The notes under the pieces were generated by a model that searched no databases, was not told where the DNA came from, and saw nothing but the letters and a program-made list of their open reading frames with translations. From Rhizorhabdus sp049889055 (GTDB taxonomy: Bacteria > Pseudomonadota > Alphaproteobacteria > Sphingomonadales > Sphingomonadaceae), in contig NZ_JBLTWO010000002.1 of NCBI RefSeq assembly GCF_049889055.1, positions 372,001 through 436,000 on the forward strand: a stretch of 64,000 nucleotides of DNA, in the 5' to 3' direction. This document shows, one piece after another, positions 1-10,284 of the stretch. How positions within the stretch are numbered: the stretch's first letter is position 1; every line of letters begins with the position of its first letter. Position numbers and translations under genes: made by a program.

Positions 1-642
1 ATCGAGCCCGGTCTTCGGTCGCAGCTGCGGGTCCCAGTGCGGATTGCGCAGAAAACGCATGTCGAACAGCAGATCGGCGTCGCGCGGCACCCCGCGCGAA
101 AAGCCGAAGGACATGACCGTCAGCGTCGTGCCGGCGCCGGTCGCGTCGCCCAGGCTGCGGCGCAACGAGGCCTGGAGATCGTTGGTAGAGACTTCCGAAG
201 TGTCGACCAGTTCGTCGGCGGCCGCGCGCAGAGGGGCTAGCAATTCCCGCTCATGGACGATGCCGTCCTCGATCGGCCGGTCCTGGGCGAGCGGATGGCG
301 GCTTCGCGTCGCCGAATAGCGCCGGGCGATTTCCGCCCCCGAGCAGTCGAGAAAGAGGATGCCGGCGTCGCGTCCCTCGGTCTTGAGCGCGACCACGCGG
401 CGGACGAGCCGGTTGCTGTCGAAATCGCGGGTCCGGCTGTCGATCCCGATCGCGAGCGGGCGTCGTTCGTCGATGCTCCCCTCGGCGGGCGAAACGGCAA
501 TCAAGCGGTCGAGCAGCGACAAGGGGAGATTGTCGACGGTCTCCCAGCCCATGTCCTCGAGCGCCTTGAGCGCGGTCTTCTTGCCGGCACCTGACATGCC
601 GGTGACGAACAATATCCGGCGGGGCAGCGATGTCCGGCTCAT
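1..642 (-). CDS. rapZ: RNase adapter protein RapZ (C-terminus outside window)
   Basis: Nucleotide-binding protein of the RapZ/YvcJ (UPF0042) family. In enterobacteria it binds small RNA and guides RNase E to GlmZ, setting amino-sugar synthesis; in other bacteria its target is less clear. The visible 214 residues begin MSRTSLPRRILFVTGMSGAG and contain a P-loop GMSGAGKK, the family motif ALEDMGWE followed by VDNLP, a Walker-B-like FLDCSG, and the C-terminal family motif FGFSRGVP. The reading frame is still open at base 1, so roughly the last quarter is missing. The P-loop has Lys-Thr where many homologues have Lys-Ser-Ser. The start ATG overlaps the stop of hprK by four bases, so the two are translationally coupled in the chvI-chvG-hprK-rapZ operon. 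Confidence 0.93.
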   Translation of the reverse strand, partial: MSRTSLPRRILFVTGMSGAGKKTALKALEDMGWETVDNLPLSLLDRLIAVSPAEGSIDERRPLAIGIDSRTRDFDSNRLVRRVVALKTEGRDAGILFLDCSGAEIARRYSATRSRHPLAQDRPIEDGIVHERELLAPLRAAADELVDTSEVSTNDLQASLRRSLGDATGAGTTLTVMSFGFSRGVPRDADLLFDMRFLRNPHWDPQLRPKTGLD

Positions 643-1082
643 TGCGATCCTCCCACTCCATGAAGCAGCAACGCCTGCTCCGCCTTGATCGGGGCAGACG
701 CCTCGAATGGAGCAAAGCCTAACGCCGGAATCGATATGCCTTGGAGGGAGATGGATGCGAGGGGCTCCTCGGGAAGCCGCTCGGGCGATCGGTCGAGGTC
801 GAGCAGCAAGGCAACGGGGGCCTCGCCGACATGGGGCATATCGAGGATACCGACCCCGCGCAGTTCGATCTTGCCCGCGATGGTGGAGGGCGGACGCGCT
901 ATCAGCCGCCCGGCTCTCGCAACTAGCTCGGTATAGTCGTCCGAGAGCAGTGCAGCGCCGCGATCTATCAGGCGCATCGCGAGGTCCGATTTTCCGCTCC
1001 CGGATCGACCCGCGATCAACAGGGCGCGCCCGCCGATCACCACACAGGAGGCATGAAGCGGATTACCGGCCGCCACCATCAC
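639..1082 (-). CDS. hprK: HPr kinase/phosphorylase, short alphaproteobacterial form
   Basis: Bifunctional kinase/phosphorylase acting on serine of HPr in the nitrogen-type PTS; cytoplasmic. The 147-residue protein is only the catalytic C-terminal domain: Walker A GRSGSGKS at residues 25-32, then LSDDYTEL, and the HprK signature IAGKIELRGVGI near residue 70. Gram-positive HprK is about 310 residues, with an N-terminal domain that alphaproteobacteria lack, so this is not a truncation. The start is either GTG at 1082 or the adjacent ATG at 1079. It follows chvG with a few bases of overlap and overlaps rapZ. The linkage to chvG/chvI is conserved in alphaproteobacteria and ties PTS phosphorylation state to envelope and carbon signalling. 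Confidence 0.95.
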   Translation of the reverse strand: MMVAAGNPLHASCVVIGGRALLIAGRSGSGKSDLAMRLIDRGAALLSDDYTELVARAGRLIARPPSTIAGKIELRGVGILDMPHVGEAPVALLLDLDRSPERLPEEPLASISLQGISIPALGFAPFEASAPIKAEQALLLHGVGGSQ

Positions 1083-2668
1083 AGGCTCCGCGCAGGCAGT
1101 CTTATGACGAACTTGGCACCCTTCGGCGCATTGTCCCGGTCCATCGCGAGGATGCTGCCATTATGGCCTTCGACGATCGCCTTGGCGATTGCGAGGCCCA
1201 GGCCGCTATGTCGGCCAAAGGCCTCGCTATCAGGACGCTCACTGTGAAAGCGATTGAAGATCGCCTCCCGCGCGTCTGCCGGCACGCCCGGTCCCTCGTC
1301 TTCCACCTTGATCACGACATCATCGCCGTCGCGGGTCGCGGACACCTGGACGAGCCCGCCTTCGGGCGAGAAAGAGACGGCATTTTCGACGAGATTCTCG
1401 ACCACCCTCGTCAGGCGCGACCCGTCGCCGAACACCACCGCCGTACCGCGATGAGGACGGGCGAAGGCCACGCGGACGCTGCCATTGCGCCCGCGACTCT
1501 CGCGGGTCGCCAGCAATCCCTCGATCATCACCCCCAGGTCGATCGATTCGAACCGCGCGCGGGCAAGTTCGGCGTCCACCCGCGACGCTTCCGAAATATC
1601 GGTGATCAGGCGGTCGAGTCTTGCGACATCGTCTCGGATAACGGTTATAAGCTGCTGCTGAAGATCGGGATTTTTGACGAGGTCGAGGCTGTCGACCGCT
1701 GACCGCAGGGAGGCCAACGGATTTTTCAGCTCATGTGCAACATCCGCCGCGAAGGCTTCGGTCGCGTCGATCCGCTGCCGGATCGCCAGGCTCATGTCGG
1801 ACAGGGCTCGGGCCAGCGTGCCGATCTCGTCGCGCCGTTCGGGAAGGCGCGGAACCTGCACTTCGCGCGCCCGGCCGAGGCGCACGCGATGCGCAGCGAG
1901 GGCAAGCCGGCGCAAAGGGCGGACGATGGTGCGGGCGAGAAACAGCGACAGGCTGACCGATACCAGCACCACGATCAGCAGGACGACGCCGAGCCGCAGC
2001 CGCTCGGCGCGGACGATGCGTGTGATGTCGCGCTGATTCTCGGTTGAAAGGAGAACATTGCCGCCGCCGCGACCATCGCGGATATCGATCGCGGCCAGGA
2101 TCATCGGGGTCCGGTCGGGAGCGCGCTGCACATCGGTCGCAAGTCCGTGCACCTGCGCGGCCTGCCAGGCCAGCGGCCACGCCTCGAGTGTGTCGTTTGC
2201 GGGTTCACTGAACCTTTTGGGATGATCCGCGCCGACGATGACGTCGATCGTCCGGTCGAGGAAGCGCGCGGCGCGTTTCTGCCAATCCTCCTGCGCGGGA
2301 TCGCGCAACTCATAGGTCGGGCGCGAATAGCTCCAGCTGTCGAAAGACGGCGCCGTGGTCGGCGGGGTAACGTCGCCCGAACTATAGGGATAGACCCTCA
2401 GCCGCGTTTCGGTGACATGGCCGAATTTCGCCAGTAGCTTTCCGCGATCATCGGGCGGAGTCACGACGAAAGCCTCCGCGATCAGGCGGACCTGGGTTTC
2501 GGTCTCTTCCAACCGGGCATCGATCAGCTGGGACCGGTAGCTGTCGAGATAGAAGAAGCCCCCCGCCAGCATGGCGAGCGCGAAGATGTTGACCGCCAGG
2601 ATACGCGAGGTGAGGGATGTGCGGGCGGCGGCCTCGGGTGTGCCCAGCGCGCGGCTATTCCTCGGCAA
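1079..2668 (-). CDS. chvG: Sensor histidine kinase ChvG
   Basis: Inner-membrane sensor kinase of the ChvG-ChvI two-component system, which in rhizobia, Agrobacterium and Caulobacter responds to acid and cell-envelope stress. The 529-residue protein has a first membrane segment at about residues 24-41, a periplasmic region of about 185 residues, a second membrane segment at about 227-245, a HAMP linker, the phosphoacceptor His312 in ADVAHELKNPLAS, and a HATPase domain with an N box (VVENLVENAVSFSPEGG), a G1 box (VEDEGPGVPAD) and a G2 box (SGLGLAIAKA). It overlaps chvI by 14 bases and hprK by a few bases, so all are co-transcribed. Confidence 0.94.
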   Translation of the reverse strand: MPRNSRALGTPEAAARTSLTSRILAVNIFALAMLAGGFFYLDSYRSQLIDARLEETETQVRLIAEAFVVTPPDDRGKLLAKFGHVTETRLRVYPYSSGDVTPPTTAPSFDSWSYSRPTYELRDPAQEDWQKRAARFLDRTIDVIVGADHPKRFSEPANDTLEAWPLAWQAAQVHGLATDVQRAPDRTPMILAAIDIRDGRGGGNVLLSTENQRDITRIVRAERLRLGVVLLIVVLVSVSLSLFLARTIVRPLRRLALAAHRVRLGRAREVQVPRLPERRDEIGTLARALSDMSLAIRQRIDATEAFAADVAHELKNPLASLRSAVDSLDLVKNPDLQQQLITVIRDDVARLDRLITDISEASRVDAELARARFESIDLGVMIEGLLATRESRGRNGSVRVAFARPHRGTAVVFGDGSRLTRVVENLVENAVSFSPEGGLVQVSATRDGDDVVIKVEDEGPGVPADAREAIFNRFHSERPDSEAFGRHSGLGLAIAKAIVEGHNGSILAMDRDNAPKGAKFVIRLPARSL

Positions 2669-3362
2669 AGCGGTAGCCTACGCCGTAGAGCGTCTCGATC
2701 GCCTTGAACTCGGAATCGACCTGCCGGAACTTCCGCCGCAGCCTCTTGATGTGGCTGTCGATCGTGCGGTCGTCGACATAGACGTCGTCCTGATAGGCGG
2801 TGTCCATCAGCTGGTCGCGCGATTTGACGAAGCCGGGGCGCTGGGCGAGCGCCTCGAGGATCAGAAATTCGGTTACGGTCAGTGTGACGTCCTTGCCCTG
2901 CCACGTCACGCGGTGCCGCGCCGGATCCATCTCAAGCCGGCCGCGCAAGATCTTCTCGGCCGCTGGCGTCTCCGTCTCGTCGTCCTGTTCGCTGCGCGCC
3001 TCGGTCCGGCGCAGGATCGCGCGGATTCGGGCGATCAGCAGGCGCTGCGAGAAGGGCTTGGTGATATAGTCGTCCGCGCCCATCGCGAGGCCCAGCGCTT
3101 CGTCGAGCTCATCGTCCTTGGACGTCAGGAAGATCGTCGGGATGCTGCTCTTCTCGCGCAGCCTGCGGAGCAGTTCCATGCCATCCATCCGCGGCATCTT
3201 GATGTCGAGCACGGCAAGATCGGGTGGATTGTCCAGCAGCGACTTGAGCGCCGTCTCCCCGTCGGAGTAGACCCTGACGGTGAAGCCTTCCGACTGGAGG
3301 GCAATAGAAACCGATGTGAGGATGTTGCGATCGTCATCGACTAGCGCGATCGTGGCCGACAT
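2655..3362 (-). CDS. chvI: Response regulator ChvI
   Basis: OmpR/PhoB-family transcription factor, partner of ChvG. The receiver domain occupies residues 1-120, with the acidic pocket LVDDDR, phosphoacceptor Asp53 in AVLDIKMPRMDG, a conserved Thr in FLTSK and Lys in TKPFSQ. The winged-helix DNA-binding domain covers about 140-235 and ends TLYGVGYRFAEE. In rhizobia ChvI affects expression of pckA, and here pckA lies divergently 255 bases away, so the shared upstream region is a likely place for ChvI binding; I see no defined site. First gene of the chvI-chvG-hprK-rapZ operon. Confidence 0.95.
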   Translation of the reverse strand: MSATIALVDDDRNILTSVSIALQSEGFTVRVYSDGETALKSLLDNPPDLAVLDIKMPRMDGMELLRRLREKSSIPTIFLTSKDDELDEALGLAMGADDYITKPFSQRLLIARIRAILRRTEARSEQDDETETPAAEKILRGRLEMDPARHRVTWQGKDVTLTVTEFLILEALAQRPGFVKSRDQLMDTAYQDDVYVDDRTIDSHIKRLRRKFRQVDSEFKAIETLYGVGYRFAEE

Positions 3363-3617
3363 GGGACCGTGGGGCCTCCCGAGAGATGATGACGGCCAGC
3401 ACGGACGGCCTTAATGAGGCAGTCTGCCTAGCCCAGTGCCCGAGCAGGTTCAACCGTGCAGCGCACCCTTTACGATCCCTGCCTTTGAAACTATGCGCGG
3501 GACGAAAGATAGAAAGGTACGGAGGATGCCCGGCTGGATTCGCCCCAGTCTTCACGTACCTACACGTTAGGAGCGGCACCCGGAAAAACGGTGGCCACAC
3601 CCGTATAGGAGATAAAT

Positions 3618-5216
<1,599 letters not shown>

Positions 5217-5237
5217 TCGGCTCGAAGATCGGATCGA

Positions 5238-5269
5238 GGGCGTCCCGACCATGTCGGGGCGCCCTTTTT
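5238..5269 (+). terminator. Intrinsic terminator of pckA
   Basis: A 12-base-pair stem (5238-5249 with 5253-5264, one G-U wobble) closes a three-base loop and is followed by five T at 5265-5269. It lies 22 bases after the pckA stop. Its presence argues against the ATG at 5251 as the start of the next gene, since that codon sits in the hairpin. Confidence 0.9.
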
Positions 5270-5283
5270 CATTGGGGGGCGGC

Positions 5284-5736
5284 GTGTCCAAATCCGTGCA
5301 TTTTTTTCAGGACGAGTCGGAGATACGCGGGATCGGCGAGGGGCTGCTCGACCGGTCGCTGCCGATCGAGGCCTGGACGCATGAGGCGCATCTGGCGGCC
5401 TGTCTGTGGCTGATCGTCGAACGTCCGGATGTCGACCTGGATCGCGACCTGCGCGGGATTATCGGTGGTTTCAATGAGGCCAAGGGCGGGGTGAACTCGG
5501 ACATGGCGGGTTATCATGAAACGATAACCCGCTGCTATGTCGCCGGGGTGCGTCATTGGCTGTCGCGCTGCGACCGGCCCGCACTGCTCGATCGGGTCAA
5601 CGGCCTGCTTGAAGCCGCGGAAGGTTCGCGCGACTGGCCGCTGCGCTTCTTTACCAGCGAACGCCTCTTTTCAGTCGAGGCGCGCCGCGGCTGGATCGAG
5701 CCGGATAGAGAATATTTACCATGTTCGGAGCACTGA
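5284..5736 (+). CDS. Conserved hypothetical protein, about 150 residues
   Basis: Not assigned to a characterised family. The protein starts MSKSVHFFQDESEIRGIGEG if translated from GTG 5284; the frame is open further upstream, but the ATG at 5251 lies inside the pckA terminator. Visible features are the segment LPIEAWTHEAHLAACLWLI, an invariant-looking Trp-Thr-His...His group, a helix-rich body, and the motif GYHETITRCYVAGVRHWL. No signal peptide or membrane segment is seen. From memory, proteins with this WTH-x-AH segment are widespread uncharacterised proteins in alphaproteobacteria and actinobacteria. The helical composition suggests a small cytoplasmic protein; function unknown. Confidence 0.75.
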   Translation: MSKSVHFFQDESEIRGIGEGLLDRSLPIEAWTHEAHLAACLWLIVERPDVDLDRDLRGIIGGFNEAKGGVNSDMAGYHETITRCYVAGVRHWLSRCDRPALLDRVNGLLEAAEGSRDWPLRFFTSERLFSVEARRGWIEPDREYLPCSEH

Positions 5737-5788
5737 AAATTAAGCGCGGGGCGAATATCCCTAACGCGTCATTTTCCGAGCAGGTGTC

Positions 5789-6928
5789 ATGTACGAAGGA
5801 AAGCTCCCGTCATCGCCCGCCCGCAAGGGCTGGAGCCTGGATTCGATCTTTGGACGAGCGACCGATGCCGAGCCGCAGGGGCGGACGACTTCCGCCGCCG
5901 CGCCGGTTCCGGCTCCGCTGGCCGAAGCCGCTGCCAATGATCTCTTCTCCCGCGTCGGCATCTTCCTGAAGGCGCACCGGCTCGATCCGACGCCGACCAA
6001 TTATGATCTCGGCTATCAGTATATCGGCGGCAACGATCCGGCCGTGGTCGCTGCGGTCGACGCTGCGATCGCGCAGGATGGCTTCCTGCGTCATGATGTC
6101 GCGCAGCAGATCGTCGAAAGTGTCAGCAGCAAGGTTTCGTCCGAGTTGCTCGAAAAGCTGATCGACCAGGCGCATCAGAGCATGTTGCTTGCCGCCAGCC
6201 TGGTCGGCCAGTCGCGATCCGATGCCAATGCCTATGGCAATGCCCTGGATCGCGGCGCAGCCGCGCTCGACGCCGGGGGCGAACCCGCCACCCGCGCGTT
6301 GGAGTTGATGCTCGATCTCACCCGCACGATGATCGGCAAGACCCAGGATGCAGAGCGTCGGCTCGCCGAAATGGGGTCGCAGATGGCGTCGCTGCAGGAT
6401 GATCTCGCCGAGGCGCAGGCGGTGGCCGAAAGCGATCCGCTGACCGGTCTCGCCAACCGCCGGGCCTTCCAGTCGCGCCTCGCTCGCGCGATGGCACAGG
6501 CGGCCGAGGAGGGGACTCCGTTGTCGGTCGCCTTCTGCGACATCGACTATTTCAAGAAGATCAACGACAATTTCGGCCACGACACCGGCGACCGGATCCT
6601 GAAGATGGTGGCAGATGCGCTTGTCGAGGGGGCCGGAGAGGATGCGTTTGTCGGTCGCTTCGGGGGCGAGGAGTTCCTCGTCTTGTTCGATGGCATTATG
6701 GCGCGTCGTGCGGCGATGCGGATCGACGAGATTCGCGACGAGCTGTCCGGCCGGCATCTCGTATCGAAGACGACGGGCGAACCGCTCGGCACCGTCACCT
6801 TCTCGGCCGGCATCGCGCAGCTTCAGGCGGGCGAGGGCGAGGGCGACATGCTCAGGCGCGCCGACGAGGCGCTCTACGCAGCCAAAAATGGTGGCCGCAA
6901 CCGCGTGCTGATTTCCGGCGAGGACTGA
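5789..6928 (+). CDS. Diguanylate cyclase with GGDEF domain
   Basis: Makes cyclic di-GMP from two GTP; cytoplasmic. The 379-residue protein has an N-terminal alphaproteobacterial region (about 50-130, containing LKAHRLDPTPTNYDLGYQY), a likely coiled coil at about 180-212 (AERRLAEMGSQMASLQDDLA), and a GGDEF domain from DPLTGLANRR (216) to the end. The active site GGEEF is at 292-296 and the metal/GTP residues are in CDIDYFKKIND. The inhibitory I-site RxxD, expected nine residues before GGEEF, reads GEDA, so product inhibition at that site is probably lost. No sensor or membrane domain is visible. It lies alone, 52 bases after the hypothetical gene. Confidence 0.93.
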   Translation: MYEGKLPSSPARKGWSLDSIFGRATDAEPQGRTTSAAAPVPAPLAEAAANDLFSRVGIFLKAHRLDPTPTNYDLGYQYIGGNDPAVVAAVDAAIAQDGFLRHDVAQQIVESVSSKVSSELLEKLIDQAHQSMLLAASLVGQSRSDANAYGNALDRGAAALDAGGEPATRALELMLDLTRTMIGKTQDAERRLAEMGSQMASLQDDLAEAQAVAESDPLTGLANRRAFQSRLARAMAQAAEEGTPLSVAFCDIDYFKKINDNFGHDTGDRILKMVADALVEGAGEDAFVGRFGGEEFLVLFDGIMARRAAMRIDEIRDELSGRHLVSKTTGEPLGTVTFSAGIAQLQAGEGEGDMLRRADEALYAAKNGGRNRVLISGED

Positions 6929-7057
6929 CGCGCGCGCTGCGGGCGGCGGCGCCTCTGGATCGATGCGCGTCGAAAAGCGGACGGCAGGGCTAGCCGGGAG
7001 GGGCCCACCATCATATATGGCCTCGAATCCTTAAACACCTCGCGGGGATTCGACTTC

Positions 7058-8515
7058 ATGGACATCAGCCTCGGCCTTACTTTCGACGACGTGCTCCTGC
7101 GGCCCGGCGAGTCGGACGTATTGCCCAGCCAGGCGAACACCGCGACCCAGGTCACCAAGGCAATCTCGCTCAACATCCCCGTCCTGTCATCGGCGATGGA
7201 CACGGTGACCGAGGCCGACATGGCGATCGTGATGGCCCAGCTGGGCGGGATCGGCGTCCTCCATCGCAATCTTTCGGTCGAGGAGCAGGCCGCCGCCGTT
7301 CGTGCGGTCAAGCGGTTCGAATCGGGCATGGTGGTCAATCCGATCACCATGCGGCCCGAACAGACGCTGGCCGATGCGCTGGAACTGATGTCGCGCAACC
7401 GCATCTCGGGCATTCCGGTGGTGGAGGCCGATGGCAAGCTCGCCGGCATCCTCACCAACCGCGACGTCCGCTTCGCCGAAAACCCGCTGCAGCCGGTATC
7501 CGAGCTGATGACCCGCGACAATCTCGCTGTGGTCAGAACCGGCGTCAGCCAGGAAGAAGCGCGCCGGACGCTGCACCAGCGCCGGATCGAGAAGCTGCTG
7601 GTGGTCGACGATGCCTTCCGCTGCGTCGGCCTGATCACGGTCAAGGACATCGAGAAGGCGGTGACCTACCCCTCGGCGACCAAGGATGCGAGCGGGCGCC
7701 TGCGCGTCGCCGCCGCGACGACGGTCGGCGACAAGGGCTATGAGCGCACCGAGGCACTGATCGATGCCGAGTGCGACCTGATCGTGATCGACACCGCCCA
7801 TGGCCACAACCGCGACGTGGCGCGCGCGGTCGAGCGGGTGAAGAAGCTGTCCAATTCGGTCCAGGTGATCGCTGGCAACGTCGCCACCGCCGAAGCGACC
7901 CGGGCGCTGATCGATGCGGGCGCGGATGGCGTCAAGGTCGGCATCGGTCCGGGCTCGATCTGCACCACCCGTGTGGTGGCAGGGGTCGGCGTGCCGCAGC
8001 TGACGGCGGTGATGGAGTCCGCTGCCGAGGCAGCCAAGTCGGGCGTGCCGGTGATCGCCGATGGCGGTCTGCGCACTTCGGGCGACATCGCCAAGGCGCT
8101 GGCTGCGGGCGCGAGCACGGTGATGGTCGGATCGCTTCTCGCGGGTACCGAAGAAGCGCCGGGCGAGACCTTCCTCTATCAGGGGCGCGCCTATAAATCC
8201 TATCGCGGCATGGGCTCGGTCGGTGCGATGGCGCGCGGCTCGGCCGATCGCTATTTCCAGCAGGACATCAAGGACCAGATGAAACTGGTGCCCGAGGGGA
8301 TCGAAGGGCAGGTGCCGTATAAGGGCCCCGCGCGCGACGTGATCCACCAGCTGGTCGGCGGCGTGAAGGCTGCGATGGGCTATACCGGTGCGCGCACCAT
8401 AGCCGAGCTGCAGCAGCGGGCACGCTTCATCCGGATCACCAATGCGGGCCTCAAGGAGAGCCACGTTCACGACGTGACGATCACCCGCGAGGCGCCGAAC
8501 TATCCGACGCGCTGA
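7058..8515 (+). CDS. guaB: IMP dehydrogenase
   Basis: Oxidises IMP to XMP with NAD, the committed step of GMP synthesis; cytoplasmic tetramer. The 485-residue length fits. The TIM barrel starts LTFDDVLLRPGESDVLPS and is interrupted by two CBS domains at about 90-205 (NPITMRPEQTLADALELM and PVSELMTRDNLAVV). The catalytic cysteine is in GIGPGSICTTRVVAGVG near residue 300, and the mobile flap is YRGMGSVGAM. GTP made here also feeds folE and the F420 genes elsewhere in the window, though they are not linked transcriptionally. The next gene, an RNA methyltransferase, starts six bases after its stop and is probably co-transcribed. Confidence 0.97.
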   Translation: MDISLGLTFDDVLLRPGESDVLPSQANTATQVTKAISLNIPVLSSAMDTVTEADMAIVMAQLGGIGVLHRNLSVEEQAAAVRAVKRFESGMVVNPITMRPEQTLADALELMSRNRISGIPVVEADGKLAGILTNRDVRFAENPLQPVSELMTRDNLAVVRTGVSQEEARRTLHQRRIEKLLVVDDAFRCVGLITVKDIEKAVTYPSATKDASGRLRVAAATTVGDKGYERTEALIDAECDLIVIDTAHGHNRDVARAVERVKKLSNSVQVIAGNVATAEATRALIDAGADGVKVGIGPGSICTTRVVAGVGVPQLTAVMESAAEAAKSGVPVIADGGLRTSGDIAKALAAGASTVMVGSLLAGTEEAPGETFLYQGRAYKSYRGMGSVGAMARGSADRYFQQDIKDQMKLVPEGIEGQVPYKGPARDVIHQLVGGVKAAMGYTGARTIAELQQRARFIRITNAGLKESHVHDVTITREAPNYPTR

Positions 8516-8521
8516 GGCCCG

Positions 8522-9691
8522 ATGACGCCCGGCGCACGCGCGCAGGCGGCGATCGACCTGCTCGACGAGATCATCGGAGCGGCGAGGGCCGGAGGCGCTG
8601 CCGCCGACACGCTGATCGCGCGCTACTTCAAGACGCGGCGCTATGCCGGGTCCAAGGATCGGCGTGCAATCCGCGACCTCGTCTATCGGGCCATCCGTCG
8701 GGCGGGAAACGTCCCCGCCAGCGGGCGCGCCGCACTTGTCGGCCTGGCGCGCGAGGACGACGCGGTTGCAGCGCTGTTCGACGGCGGGACCCACGCACCG
8801 GCGCCGATCGAGCCCGCCGAGCAGGCCAGCCCCGCCACGGCACTACCGGACTGGCTCACCGAACGCATCGCGGTTGAGGAGCACGCGGCGCTGCTGGAGC
8901 GGGCGCAGCTCGACCTGCGCGTAAATCTGTCGCGAACCGATCGCGCGACGATGGCGGAGCTGCTCGAAGCCGTACCGACGCCCCACTCGCCGGCAGGCCT
9001 GCGCCTCCCCGAAGGCAGCCCGATCGAAACGACCGAAGCCTGGGCGCAGGGTCTGGTCGAGATCCAGGACGAGGGCAGCCAGCTGATCGCGCTGGCGGCT
9101 CAGGCAAAGCCGGGCATGACGGTGATCGACCTCTGCGCGGGTGCGGGAGGAAAGACGCTTGCCCTGGCCGATGACATGCGTGGGCAGGGGCGCCTGATCG
9201 CCAGCGACAGCAACCGTGCGCGTCTGTCCCGCCTCGCACCGCGTGCCGAGCGGATGGGGGCGCTTGCGATCGAGACGCGCCTGCTCGATCCCGGCCGGGA
9301 GCTTCCGGCGCTCGCTGACCTCGAAAGCGGCTGTGACGTCGCTCTGGTCGACGCGCCCTGTTCGGGGACCGGCACCTGGCGTCGCAATCCGGAGGCTCGC
9401 TGGCGGCTTACGCCGGCGCGGCTCTCGCAACTGGTCGAGTTGCAGGCGCGGCTATTCGCTCTGGCGGCTGTCCTGGTCCGTCCGGGGGGCGCGCTCGTCT
9501 ATGCGGTATGCTCGCTTTTGCCCGAGGAGGGGCGTGACCAGGTCGATGCCTTTCTCGCGCGTCACCCCGATTTCGCTGCCGATAAGCTGATGTTCATCGC
9601 TGGTCGTGAAGAAGGGGCGGGCAGGCTGCTCAGCCCGGCCCATGACCGGACCGACGGCTTTTTCGTCGCACGGTTGCGGCGCGCATGTTAG
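8522..9691 (+). CDS. RsmB/NOP-family RNA (cytosine-5)-methyltransferase
   Basis: S-adenosylmethionine-dependent m5C methyltransferase acting on rRNA or tRNA. The 389-residue protein has an N-terminal NusB-like helical region (1-150, with KTRRYAGSKDRRAIRDLVYR) and a Rossmann methyltransferase domain from about 195. Motif I is IDLCAGAGGKTLALA, motif IV VDAPCSGTGTWRRNPE carries the cysteine that releases product, and motif VI YAVCSLLPEEG carries the catalytic cysteine. It resembles RsmB, but the NusB part is degenerate, so the exact target base is uncertain. It begins six bases after guaB and overlaps the frame of the following TPR gene by a few codons only if that gene uses its earliest ATG. 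Confidence 0.88.
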   Translation: MTPGARAQAAIDLLDEIIGAARAGGAAADTLIARYFKTRRYAGSKDRRAIRDLVYRAIRRAGNVPASGRAALVGLAREDDAVAALFDGGTHAPAPIEPAEQASPATALPDWLTERIAVEEHAALLERAQLDLRVNLSRTDRATMAELLEAVPTPHSPAGLRLPEGSPIETTEAWAQGLVEIQDEGSQLIALAAQAKPGMTVIDLCAGAGGKTLALADDMRGQGRLIASDSNRARLSRLAPRAERMGALAIETRLLDPGRELPALADLESGCDVALVDAPCSGTGTWRRNPEARWRLTPARLSQLVELQARLFALAAVLVRPGGALVYAVCSLLPEEGRDQVDAFLARHPDFAADKLMFIAGREEGAGRLLSPAHDRTDGFFVARLRRAC

Positions 9692-9723
9692 AAGCTCGGA
9701 AAACCGCGCTATTGGAGATGTTG

Positions 9724-10260
9724 ATGCGAGTTTCGCCCGTCGCCCTGGTTCTGTCGCTGACGCTTCTGGCGGTGTCCAGCGGGGTCAATGGACAGAAGGC
9801 CGACGACCAGATCAACCCGCGTTCGCTGGCGCTTCTCTCCGAAGGGCAGTCGGCGCTTGCCGCCGGCAAATATGAGGCGGCCAATGATGCGCTGGAAAGC
9901 GCGCTGGCGGTCGATCCTCGCAATCGCAATGCCTTCATCACCCTCGGCAAGGTCGCCCAGGCACAGCAGCTGCCGGGCAAGGCGATCCGCATGTATTTCG
10001 AGGCGCTGGCGCTGGAGCCCAATGACGTCAACGCACTGGCCGCGCAGGGCGAGGCAATGGTGCAGAAGGGGGCCGTCGAACGGGCCCGCGCCAATCTCAC
10101 CCGCGTGCGTGCGCTGTGCAAGACGGAGTGCGCGCCTGCGGTTCAGCTCGCGGCCGTGATCGCGAAGGGGCCGCCCCCTGCGGCTGTCGTGGCGACTGCG
10201 CCTGCCAGCGACAAGGTTCCGCCCAAGGGGGCCGAGACGAGCACCGTCGCAGACAAGTAA
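9724..10260 (+). CDS. Exported TPR-repeat protein
   Basis: Secreted or periplasmic protein with tetratricopeptide repeats. The chosen start, ATG 9724, gives MRVSPVALVLSLTLLAVSSG, a good signal peptide, with GGAG at 9714-9717 at ideal spacing; ATGs at 9685 and 9718 would add residues ahead of the signal. Two to three TPR units follow: about residues 36-70 (LLSEGQSALAAGKYEAANDA), 70-104 (AFITLGKVAQAQQLPGKAIR) and 104-135. A Cys pair in LCKTEC could form a disulphide. The tail is rich in Ala and Pro. Probably a scaffold in envelope assembly; partner unknown. It sits at the end of the guaB-methyltransferase group. Confidence 0.8.
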   Translation: MRVSPVALVLSLTLLAVSSGVNGQKADDQINPRSLALLSEGQSALAAGKYEAANDALESALAVDPRNRNAFITLGKVAQAQQLPGKAIRMYFEALALEPNDVNALAAQGEAMVQKGAVERARANLTRVRALCKTECAPAVQLAAVIAKGPPPAAVVATAPASDKVPPKGAETSTVADK

Positions 10261-10284
10261 GGCCGGGCCATCCGCCCCGGCAAT

